The notes under the pieces: generated by a model
Told to the model about the DNA's origin: nothing
Databases searched by the model: none
What the model saw: only the letters and a program-made list of their open reading frames with translations
Part shown: positions 22,426 through 28,608 of the stretch, in pieces
Position numbering within the stretch: position 1 is the first letter of the stretch
How the letters are laid out: every line of letters begins with the position of its first letter
Position numbers and translations under genes: made by a program
Source of the DNA: Bacillota bacterium
Lineage (GTDB): Bacteria; Bacillota; Clostridia; Lachnospirales; Lachnospiraceae
Direction of reading: 5' to 3'
NCBI GenBank assembly: GCA_023387635.1
Contig: JAEWHU010000250.1
Coordinates: 1 to 28,608, forward strand
Length of the DNA stretch: 28,608 bases

Positions 22426-23121
22426 TTAATATTTCTCAATTTTATATCCAATTCCCCAAGCAACTTTTAGATATTTAGGTTCTTTTGGATTAATTTCTAT
22501 TTTTTCTCTAATGTGTCTAATATGAACCGCAACTATATTATCTGCTCCATAAGATGGTTCATTCCATATCAGTTCATAGATTTCGTTAATTGAAAATACA
22601 CGCCCTTTGTTTTTAACCAGCAATTTTAATAAATTGTATTCGATAGGCGTTAACTTTATTAATTCATCGTCTACATATACTTCTTTTCGATCATCATTTA
22701 CAATTAATCCACCAGAGGAATATATATTTTGCTCCTCTGTTGCTATACTGCCAAGCTTTGTATATCTTCTTAACGAAGATTTAACTCTCGCAATAAGCTC
22801 AAGGGGGTTAAAAGGTTTCGTAATATAATCATCAGCACCAACATTTAGTCCTAACACTTTATCACTATCTTCTGATTTTGCAGTCAAAAATATTATAGGA
22901 ATAGTGCTATTGTTTTCACGTAAAGACATGGTAGCACGTATTCCATCCATTTCAGGCATCATAATATCCATTAAAGCTAAATGAACCTCATTATTTTGAA
23001 TTAATTCCACAGCTTCTTTTCCGTTATAGGCTTTTATAATATTATAACCTTCAGCGCTTAAATAGATATGTATGGCATCAACGATATCCTTATCGTCATC
23101 ACAAACTAAAATTGTATACAT
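22426..23121 (-). CDS. OmpR-family response regulator
   Basis: The 231-residue protein has a receiver domain with the acidic pair Asp8-Asp9, phospho-acceptor Asp52 (ALMDIMMPEMDG), Thr80 and Lys102 (TKPF), then a C-terminal winged-helix DNA-binding domain (~130-231: LTPIEYNLLKLLVKNKGRVFS, IVAVHIRHIREKIE, GIGYKIEK). It is the partner of the kinase 14 bases downstream. The ribosome site GAGGAGG lies upstream of the start. Two 16-base direct repeats at 23154-23185 lie ~35 bases upstream and could be its own operator; that is inference. Confidence 0.95.
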   Translation of the reverse strand: MYTILVCDDDKDIVDAIHIYLSAEGYNIIKAYNGKEAVELIQNNEVHLALMDIMMPEMDGIRATMSLRENNSTIPIIFLTAKSEDSDKVLGLNVGADDYITKPFNPLELIARVKSSLRRYTKLGSIATEEQNIYSSGGLIVNDDRKEVYVDDELIKLTPIEYNLLKLLVKNKGRVFSINEIYELIWNEPSYGADNIVAVHIRHIREKIEINPKEPKYLKVAWGIGYKIEKY

Positions 23122-23153
23122 AGTAACCTCCTCAAGTATTAATTAACTTACAA

Positions 23154-23185
23154 AGTAATTTTATTACATAGTAATTTTATTATAT
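23154..23185. repeat. Two 16-base direct repeats upstream of the response regulator
   Basis: AGTAATTTTATTACAT (23154-23169) is followed without a gap by AGTAATTTTATTATAT (23170-23185), then a degenerate AGCAATTT. On the minus strand the second copy contains TATAAT, so the repeat may overlap the regulator's promoter. Operator use is inference. Confidence 0.55.
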
Positions 23186-23291
23186 AGCAATTTGTGAAAT
23201 TAATAAATCACTATTTAAGATTCATTAGGAGCATATCCAAAGTTAATTCCTTTATTCTAAAATATAGAGTATCACATAATAATTAATATGG

Positions 23292-23319
23292 TTGACATAA
23301 AATCTTAAGAATTTATGAA
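23292..23319 (+). promoter_or_regulatory. Possible nfnA promoter
   Basis: TTGACA (23292-23297) and TATGAA (23314-23319), spaced 16 bases, in the direction of nfnA. The -35 is perfect, the -10 weak, and the distance to the gene (~230 bases) would give a long leader. Confidence 0.35.
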
Positions 23320-23507
23320 TATGTATCATGAATTAATAGTTATTTCAATGAATATAGGTAATAAATTATTCAAGCTTAATTTGATAAAACATAGATATGT
23401 TTGAAAGTACTGGATTTTTTATTTATAATACTTTATAATTATTTAAAGTTTTATAATGAATTTTGAAAAAAATGCATTATTGTGCTGATACACAAATTCA
23501 AGGAGTA

Positions 23508-23543
23508 GTGTGAAAAATAAGATTTTCACACGGCAGAATGGAG
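23508..23543 (+). promoter_or_regulatory. Hairpin leader and Shine-Dalgarno of nfnA (hairpin-SD family)
   Basis: A 9-bp stem GTGTGAAAA (23508-23516) / TTTTCACAC (23523-23531), the same stem as before eutB, is followed by GGCAGAATGGAG (23532-23543). GGAG is six bases from the ATG at 23550. This copy is intact and serves as the type example of the family in this window. Confidence 0.8.
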
Positions 23544-23549
23544 ATTAAT

Positions 23550-24440
23550 ATGTATGAAATAGTTAAAAAGGAAGTTTTAGCACCTAATATATATTTAATG
23601 GATGTAAAAGCTAGTAGAGTTGCCAAGTCTTGTTATCCGGGGCAATTTGTAATTGTTAAAATGGATGAAAAGGGTGAGAGAATTCCACTTACTATATGTG
23701 ATTACAATAGAGAAGAGGAAACCGTTACCATAGTTTTTCAAACATTAGGTAATTCAACAAAAAGAATGGCTACATATAATGTGGGAGATGAATTTAGAGA
23801 TTTTTCAGGCCCACTTGGACGCAGATCAGAGTTAATTGATGAATCCAAAGAAGAATTAGAGAAAAAGAGTATTTTATTTTGTGCAGGAGGTGTAGGGACT
23901 GCTCCTGTTTACCCTCAAGTTAAATGGTTAAAGGAACAAGGGATTGATGTTGACTGTATTATAGGGACTAGAAATAAAGACTTAGTAATATTAGAAGAGG
24001 AAATGAAACAAGTAGCTCGCAATGTTTATGTGACTACAGATGATGGTTCCTATGGTTTTAAAGGAAATATTAATGATTGCTTAAAAGATTTAGTACATAA
24101 TAAAGGGAAAAAATACGACTTAGTAATTGCAATAGGCCCTGTTATAATGATGAAGTTCGTTAGTTTACTTACAAAAGAATTGGGAATTAAAACGATTGTT
24201 AGCATGAATCCAATTATGGTTGATGGAACTGGTATGTGTGGTGCATGTAGGTTAACTGTAGGTAATGAAGTTAAATTTGCTTGTGTTGACGGCCCTGAAT
24301 TTGATGGACATTTAGTTGATTTTGACGAGTCTATGAAGAGACAGCAAATGTATAAAACTCGTGAAGGTCGACAGGTATTAAAAAGTATCGAAGGGGATAC
24401 TCATAAAAGTGGAAAATGTGATTGTGAAGATATAGATTAA
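23550..24440 (+). CDS. nfnA: NfnA, small subunit of NADH-dependent ferredoxin:NADP+ oxidoreductase
   Basis: NfnAB couples ferredoxin, NADH and NADPH by flavin-based electron bifurcation in the cytoplasm. This 296-residue subunit has a ferredoxin reductase-type FAD domain (CYPGQFVIVKMDEKGERIPLTICDYN, in parts), an NAD(H) domain (ILFCAGGVGTAPVYP, CIIGTRNKDLVILEEEM) and a C-terminal [2Fe-2S] motif DGTGMCGACRLTVG ... FACVDGPEFDGH, which matches the Asp-Cys-Cys-Cys ligand set known for NfnA. The start at 23550 is chosen because GGAG of the leader lies six bases upstream; the ATG at 23538 is part of that ribosome block. It is followed 97 bases later by nfnB. Older annotations call the pair sulfide dehydrogenase. 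Confidence 0.93.
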   Translation: MYEIVKKEVLAPNIYLMDVKASRVAKSCYPGQFVIVKMDEKGERIPLTICDYNREEETVTIVFQTLGNSTKRMATYNVGDEFRDFSGPLGRRSELIDESKEELEKKSILFCAGGVGTAPVYPQVKWLKEQGIDVDCIIGTRNKDLVILEEEMKQVARNVYVTTDDGSYGFKGNINDCLKDLVHNKGKKYDLVIAIGPVIMMKFVSLLTKELGIKTIVSMNPIMVDGTGMCGACRLTVGNEVKFACVDGPEFDGHLVDFDESMKRQQMYKTREGRQVLKSIEGDTHKSGKCDCEDID

Positions 24441-24456
24441 TTTTTTGTAATTAATA

Positions 24457-24474
24457 TTAACCCTTAGGGGTTAA
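24457..24474 (+). promoter_or_regulatory. Small hairpin between nfnA and nfnB
   Basis: A perfect 7-bp stem TTAACCC (24457-24463) / GGGTTAA (24468-24474) with a TTAG loop, 17 bases after the nfnA stop. No T-run follows, so it looks like an intercistronic processing or stabilising hairpin. Confidence 0.5.
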
Positions 24475-24536
24475 GTGCGAAAGAAAATATAAATTAAGAA
24501 AGGTTGCCACAATGTGATTTGCAATGGGTGTAAAGC

Positions 24537-25922
24537 ATGGATGTATTAAAAAAAGTACCAGTGAAAGAACAAGAACCAAGTGTTAGAGCTAAGAATTTTA
24601 ATGAGGTATGTTTAGGTTATGATATAGAGGAAGCAAAAGCGGAAGCTAGTAGATGCCTTAAATGTAAAAATGCAAAATGTATTCTTGGATGTCCTGTTTC
24701 TATAGATATTCCAGGATTTATAAGAGAAATTGAAAATGGTGATATAGAAGCCGCATCAAAAATTATTGGAAAATATTCTGCACTTCCAGCTGTATGTGGT
24801 AGAGTCTGTCCTCAAGAAGTACAATGTGAAGCAAAATGTATTAGGAGTATGCGCGGCGAAGCTGTTTCTATTGGAAAATTAGAACGTTTTGTTGCAGATT
24901 GGTCAAGAGAACATGGCATTAAACCAGAGGCTATAAAAGAAACAAATGGTAAGAAGGTAGCTGTAATTGGTTCGGGCCCGGCAGGTCTTACCTGTGCTGG
25001 TGATCTTGCAAAACTTGGATATGAAGTTACTATATTTGAAGCTCTTCATGAACCAGGTGGAGTTTTAGTATATGGAATTCCTGAATTTCGTTTACCAAAA
25101 GATACTGTTGTAAAAACTGAAATAGAGAATGTGAAGGCCCTTGGTGTTAAAATCGAAACCAATGTAATTGTTGGACGTTCCATTACAATTGATGAATTAA
25201 TGGAAGAAGAAGGATTTTTAGCTGTATTTATTGGATCTGGTGCAGGACTTCCTAAATTCATGGGGATACCAGGCGAAAATGCAAATGGTGTTTTTTCTGC
25301 CAATGAATATTTAACTAGAAGTAATTTAATGAAAGCTTTTGATGAAAGTTATGATACTCCAATTGCTTCAGGAAATAAGGTTGCTGTTGTAGGTGGTGGA
25401 AATGTAGCTATGGATGCAGCTAGAACCGCACTTAGACTTGGGGCAGAGGTTTACATAGTATATCGTAGAGGTGAAGAAGAATTACCAGCTAGAGTGGAAG
25501 AAGTTCATCATGCGAAAGAAGAGGGGATTAACTTCTTATTATTAACCAATCCAACAGAAATACTTGTAGATGAGAATGGATGGGTAAAAGGAATGCGTCT
25601 AGTAAAGATGGAACTAACTAAGCCAGATGCATCAGGAAGAAGAAGACCTGTAGAAATACCTGATTCAGAATTCGAAATTGAACTAGATACTGTAATTATG
25701 TCTCTTGGAACGAGTCCAAATCCATTGATTTCTTCCACTACTAATGGACTTAATACTAACAGGTATCGTTGTATAACGATAGATGAGAATACTGGTCAAA
25801 CGTCAAAAAAAGGGGTATTTGCTGGAGGAGATGCGGTAACAGGAGCAGCAACTGTTATCTTAGCGATGGGTGCAGGTAAAGCTGCAGCAGTAGGAATCCA
25901 TGAATACTTAGAACAAATTTAG
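24537..25922 (+). CDS. nfnB: NfnB, large subunit of NADH-dependent ferredoxin:NADP+ oxidoreductase
   Basis: This 461-residue subunit belongs to the GltD-like family and carries the bifurcating FAD, the NADPH site and two [4Fe-4S] clusters. N-terminal cysteine motifs are CLKCKNAKCILGCP and CGRVCPQEVQCEAKCIR (~residues 39-105). The FAD-binding Rossmann motif is VAVIGSGPAGLTCAGDLA (~140-157), and the second nucleotide motif is VAVVGGGNVAMDAARTALRLG, with YRRGEEELPAR after it. C-terminal GVFAGGDAVTGAATVILAMGAGK closes the FAD site. Alone it resembles the small chain of NADPH glutamate synthase, but pairing with nfnA makes NfnB the better call. The ribosome site is a GGGTG about six bases upstream. 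Confidence 0.93.
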   Translation: MDVLKKVPVKEQEPSVRAKNFNEVCLGYDIEEAKAEASRCLKCKNAKCILGCPVSIDIPGFIREIENGDIEAASKIIGKYSALPAVCGRVCPQEVQCEAKCIRSMRGEAVSIGKLERFVADWSREHGIKPEAIKETNGKKVAVIGSGPAGLTCAGDLAKLGYEVTIFEALHEPGGVLVYGIPEFRLPKDTVVKTEIENVKALGVKIETNVIVGRSITIDELMEEEGFLAVFIGSGAGLPKFMGIPGENANGVFSANEYLTRSNLMKAFDESYDTPIASGNKVAVVGGGNVAMDAARTALRLGAEVYIVYRRGEEELPARVEEVHHAKEEGINFLLLTNPTEILVDENGWVKGMRLVKMELTKPDASGRRRPVEIPDSEFEIELDTVIMSLGTSPNPLISSTTNGLNTNRYRCITIDENTGQTSKKGVFAGGDAVTGAATVILAMGAGKAAAVGIHEYLEQI

Positions 25923-25975
25923 GAAACTAGTGTAAATTATTGAAATAAATGCAAAAGTATAATTTCATAGGTATT

Positions 25976-26031
25976 AATAGGGAAAACTACTTTGTTTTAA
26001 TATATTGTAAAACAAAGTGGTTTTTCCTATT
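25976..26031 (+). terminator. Long hairpin after nfnB
   Basis: A ~23-bp stem with some G-U pairs (arms 25976-25998 and 26009-26031, loop ~10) follows the nfnB stop by ~50 bases. There is no T-run directly after it, but its right arm contains GGTTTTTCC. Probable transcription end for nfnAB. Confidence 0.7.
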
Positions 26032-26096
26032 GAAATAGTATCATATGATATAAAAAGTTAAATTTTAAATATAGGAATTGGTTTTATAAAAAAGGT

Positions 26097-26124
26097 TTGC
26101 CTAATTATTTTTTTGTGGTATAAT
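26097..26124 (+). promoter_or_regulatory. Promoter of the GGDEF-EAL gene
   Basis: TTGCCT (26097-26102) and an extended -10 TGGTATAAT (-10 hexamer 26119-26124), 16-base spacing, lie 67 bases before the ATG. The -10 region repeats the one before the CapA-like gene. Confidence 0.6.
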
Positions 26125-26191
26125 AATAATGCACAAATAGCCAGTTTATATATATATAAAAATCGTGAAAAGTAATAATTGAGGTAGCAAA

Positions 26192-27769
26192 ATGCTTATT
26201 GATAAGAAAGTAGCAATGGGAGTTTTATTAACCGATAGTACTGTTTATTCTGTAGAAAAATGGTTAGGCAATATTATTATAGGTATATTTGTAATTTTAT
26301 TAATTCTGCTAGTTGCTCTTAGTATTAATATAAGAAAAAAGATTAATGCAGAGCATAATGTAATACAAGCCAAACGTCAGTTAAAAGAAAATTATAAAGA
26401 GTTAGAAGCTGCCTATGATGAAGCTTCCAATGCGAAAAATGAATTAAGTAGTAAGTATGAGGAACTAAAACGTAGTCGTGAAAAGATTAAGAAATTAGCG
26501 TATACTGACTATTTAACGGAATTACCAAATCGCCTTGCATTAACAGAAATGTTAGACAATGTAATGCTTACTAGAAGAAGTGAAGAAGTAATTGCAGTGA
26601 TGGATATTGATATTGATAATTTTAAAATTATCAACGATACCCTTGGTCATTCTTATGGTGATGAGTTATTAATTGATGTAACTCATAGATTAAAACAAGC
26701 AACTGATGAGAATGATTACTTAGCAAGAATTGGTGGAGATGAATTTTGTATCATATCTCAAAATATTGAAGATATAGGAGATTATGAAGCAAAGATTAAG
26801 AAGATACAAAAGGTGTTTGATTATCCATTCGTATTATCCATGAAGGAATATTTTGTAACAGTAAGTATTGGTATAACCATGGCACCCAAAGACGGGAAAA
26901 CTACACCAGCACTGGTTAAAAATGCGGACTCGGCTATGTACGCTGCCAAAGAAAATGGAAAGAATACATATCATTATTTTGATGAATCAATTAATGAAAA
27001 ATTAATGGAAAAAATACAAATACAATCAGAACTTAGAAAAGCCATTGAAAATCAAGAATTTGTTTTATTCTATCAACCACAAATTGATTTAAAATCAGAT
27101 AGAATTGTTGGTTTTGAAGCTCTTATTCGTTGGAATCATCCTACAAAGGGAGTGGTAATGCCAGCTGAATTTATAAGATTAGCAGAAGATACAGGATTAA
27201 TTGTTCCTATAGGTAATTGGGTGTTAAAAGAAGCTTGTTCTCAATTAAAAGAATGGGAAGAACGTGGCTTTCATGAATTAGTTATTGCAGTTAATATATC
27301 AGTGCGTCAATTTAAAGACAAGGAATTTGTTAATATGGTAAAAGATATTATAAAGGAAACAGGTATTAACCCTTGGCAGATTGAGCTAGAAATAACAGAG
27401 TCGATAGCTCTTGACGATATTGAATATACCGTTGAAACTATTAAGAAGTTAAAAGAATTAGGAGTAGCTTTTTCCTTAGATGATTTTGGAACAGGTTATT
27501 GCTCTATGAACTACTTAAAAAGGTTACCTGTAAATAATCTTAAAATTGATAAAAGTTTTCTTGATACAGTTCTTGATAATAAAGATGAACAATGTATTGT
27601 GGAAACGATTATAACTTTAGCCCAAACACTAAATTTAATTGTTATAGCTGAAGGTGTAGAAAAAAATGAACAGCAAATATATTTAAAAGGAATCAATTGT
27701 GATAAAGCACAAGGATACTATTACAGCAAACCTTTGCCAAAAGACAAAGCAGAGGTGTTACTTAACTAA
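26192..27769 (+). CDS. Membrane GGDEF-EAL cyclic-di-GMP enzyme
   Basis: The 525-residue protein makes or breaks cyclic di-GMP. It has one membrane segment (~26-46) after a short N-terminus, a coiled coil (~50-100), a GGDEF domain (~105-265) with intact GGDEF at 181-185 and an EAL domain (~280-525) with intact EAL at 309-311, plus ELEITES, DDFGTGYCSM, KIDKSFL and AEGVE. Both active sites look complete, so it could be bifunctional. The inhibitory RxxD I-site is not conserved (DEND at that place). There is no recognisable sensor domain; the outside part is only ~25 residues, which is short for this family. The start has GAGGT six bases upstream. Confidence 0.93.
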   Translation: MLIDKKVAMGVLLTDSTVYSVEKWLGNIIIGIFVILLILLVALSINIRKKINAEHNVIQAKRQLKENYKELEAAYDEASNAKNELSSKYEELKRSREKIKKLAYTDYLTELPNRLALTEMLDNVMLTRRSEEVIAVMDIDIDNFKIINDTLGHSYGDELLIDVTHRLKQATDENDYLARIGGDEFCIISQNIEDIGDYEAKIKKIQKVFDYPFVLSMKEYFVTVSIGITMAPKDGKTTPALVKNADSAMYAAKENGKNTYHYFDESINEKLMEKIQIQSELRKAIENQEFVLFYQPQIDLKSDRIVGFEALIRWNHPTKGVVMPAEFIRLAEDTGLIVPIGNWVLKEACSQLKEWEERGFHELVIAVNISVRQFKDKEFVNMVKDIIKETGINPWQIELEITESIALDDIEYTVETIKKLKELGVAFSLDDFGTGYCSMNYLKRLPVNNLKIDKSFLDTVLDNKDEQCIVETIITLAQTLNLIVIAEGVEKNEQQIYLKGINCDKAQGYYYSKPLPKDKAEVLLN

Positions 27770-27784
27770 TTATATTATAGGTAG

Positions 27785-27832
27785 ACCATTGAAAAACACT
27801 TTTTTCTAGTTAGTTTTTCAATGGTTTTTTTT
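27785..27832 (+). terminator. Intrinsic terminator after the GGDEF-EAL gene
   Basis: A 13-bp stem ACCATTGAAAAAC (27785-27797) / GTTTTTCAATGGT (27813-27825) is followed by eight T. It lies 15 bases after the stop. Confidence 0.92.
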
Positions 27833-28494
27833 GACTTAAGAGAGGAATCCAATAATACCAAGATATGTAAAAATATACAAAGAAATTTAAAAAAATCTAT
27901 ACTTTTTTCGATTGATATTGCTTGATTCTATATTAATTATTTGGTAAAATATGTATAGATATTTTTTGGTAATAATTTTTTATTTATCCTCTTCTTTACT
28001 TGTCTCTTTCTTTAATCATGTATCTTATTAATTAAATTAACTTCCCCTATTTCATTCCTTAGATTCCATTTCGTAATCCTTTGAAATATTAATATTCAAT
28101 GCTTAATTTATTCCTTACTGCAATATTTATTTAATTAACTTTATTCTTTTGATACATTATTAATATACTCTCTTTATTCTTTAGATTCTTATCGGTAAAC
28201 TTTCTTTTTTCTTTTAATTCTTTATTCGCAAACTTTCATTATTTTTTAATTCTTTATCCGTATACTTTCTTTATGTTTTAGATTCTTATCGGTAAACATT
28301 CTTTTTTCTTATAATTCTTTATTCATATACTTTCCTTTATTCTTTTTAGTCTTACATTTTAAGATTACATTTTCATATGCAACTTTCGTTATAATTTTAC
28401 TTATTATTCTTTTCTAAGTTATATATTCTTTTTTTATAGATATTTTATAAGAAATGCTGTTCTAATAATTTGTTGATGAATTTAATAATTGCAC
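27833..28494. other. Long AT-rich noncoding region with tandem repeats
   Basis: About 660 bases without a credible gene. The + strand is very rich in pyrimidine from ~27980 on. It holds the tandem array at 28171-28355 and ends in the hairpin-SD leader of the last gene. A looser repeat-like segment (ATTCCTTAGATTCC near 28053) may be an eroded unit. No promoter could be fixed with confidence. Confidence 0.6.
28171..28355. repeat. 32-base imperfect tandem repeat array, ~5.8 units
   Basis: Units at 28171-28200, 28201-28233, 28234-28265, 28266-28297, 28298-28330 and 28331-28355 (partial) share the pattern TTTCTTT..TT..TTAxATTCTTAT followed by CGGTAAAC or a variant. Units 1 and 4 share AGATTCTTATCGGTAAAC, and units 2 and 5 share AATTCTTTATTC, so a higher-order period of about 97 bases (three units) is visible. 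There is no open frame and no spacers as in CRISPR. Confidence 0.8.
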
Positions 28495-28518
28495 GCGTAT
28501 ATAGTACGCAGATGGGAG
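28495..28518 (+). promoter_or_regulatory. Hairpin leader and Shine-Dalgarno of the last gene (hairpin-SD family)
   Basis: The stem GCGTA (28495-28499) / TACGC (28505-28509) is followed directly by AGATGGGAG (28510-28518), six bases before the ATG at 28525. GCAGATGGGAGCC is the same string as before the CYTH gene. Confidence 0.7.
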
Positions 28519-28524
28519 CCGAAT

Positions 28525-28608
28525 ATGCCTACGAACAAATTACCAAGCTTTATGTCATTTGAAGAGTTTATCGCATTAATTAAAACCAAGATTGAAGAGA
28601 TATTAGGT
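28525..28608 (+). CDS. Start of an unidentified gene (partial, runs off the window)
   Basis: Twenty-eight codons are visible: MPTNKLPSF, then MSFEEFIALIKTKIEEILG. The start is supported by GGGAG six bases upstream in a leader element that precedes other real genes here. The helix SFEEFIALIKTKIEEIL is amphipathic; it recalls the N-terminus of some Lachnospiraceae proteins of unknown function, but this is too little to name a family. Confidence 0.6.
   Translation, partial: MPTNKLPSFMSFEEFIALIKTKIEEILG

Larger units (their letters stand above)
23122..23507. other. Intergenic region between response regulator and nfnA
   Basis: This AT-rich region carries direct repeats near the regulator (23154-23185), a possible + strand promoter (23292-23319) and a small hairpin TTGTG / CACAA near 23480-23495. 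No plausible gene is seen. Confidence 0.5.

Noticed and set aside
28171..28355. CRISPR-like array
   Set aside because: Units follow one another with no unique spacers, the repeats are imperfect and there are no cas genes.

Overview
The window is AT-rich DNA from what looks like an anaerobic, spore-forming Firmicute of the Lachnospiraceae / Clostridium phytofermentans type. Four things point there: AT-rich codons with strong GGAGG-type ribosome sites, a clostridial-style ethanolamine microcompartment operon, a SigK-type sporulation sigma factor without a pro-sequence, and an NfnAB pair. The genus is an inference from gene content; no database was searched.

Bases 1-10999 hold the 3' part of an ethanolamine utilisation (eut) bacterial microcompartment operon, all on the + strand. 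The order is eutA (3' end only), eutB, eutC, eutL, a EutK-like shell protein, eutE, eutM, eutT, a pduL-type phosphotransacylase, a Firmicute eut protein of unknown function, eutN, a PduT-like tandem-BMC shell protein, eutH and eutQ. Together they take up ethanolamine (EutH), keep the lyase cofactor active and supply adenosylcobalamin (EutA, EutT), split ethanolamine to acetaldehyde and ammonia (EutBC), and convert acetaldehyde to acetyl-CoA (EutE) and acetyl phosphate (PduL). They also build the shell: hexamer EutM, EutK-like, trimers EutL and PduT-like, pentamer EutN. Regulators, EutS and an alcohol dehydrogenase are not in the window and may lie upstream.

Bases 11000-16921 hold unrelated single genes: a secreted CapA-like protein with an Ig-like domain, a SigK-type sigma factor, a GH3 glucosidase lipoprotein, a NimA/PPOX-like flavoprotein and a GtrA-like membrane protein. 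Bases 17070-23121 hold an ABC-F ATPase, an HD-domain plus CYTH-domain gene pair, and a two-component system. Bases 23508-25922 hold nfnA and nfnB (electron-bifurcating transhydrogenase), followed by a GGDEF-EAL protein. The last 840 bases are mostly noncoding, with a 32-base tandem repeat array and the start of one more gene.

The most striking pattern is a dispersed leader element: a short hairpin followed directly by a Shine-Dalgarno sequence set in the consensus GCAGANNGGAG, 5-8 bases before the start codon. Full or degenerate copies precede at least seven genes here (eutB, eutL, the unknown eut gene, HD, CYTH, nfnA and the last gene). One copy is expanded into a tandem array with possible anti-Shine-Dalgarno CTCCC segments. 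Other points of interest are a cysteine-free EutT, a PduT-like protein that keeps the Fe-S cysteine inside a eut operon, a BMC protein with a SAP/Rho-N-like tail, and a possible structured RNA after eutQ.
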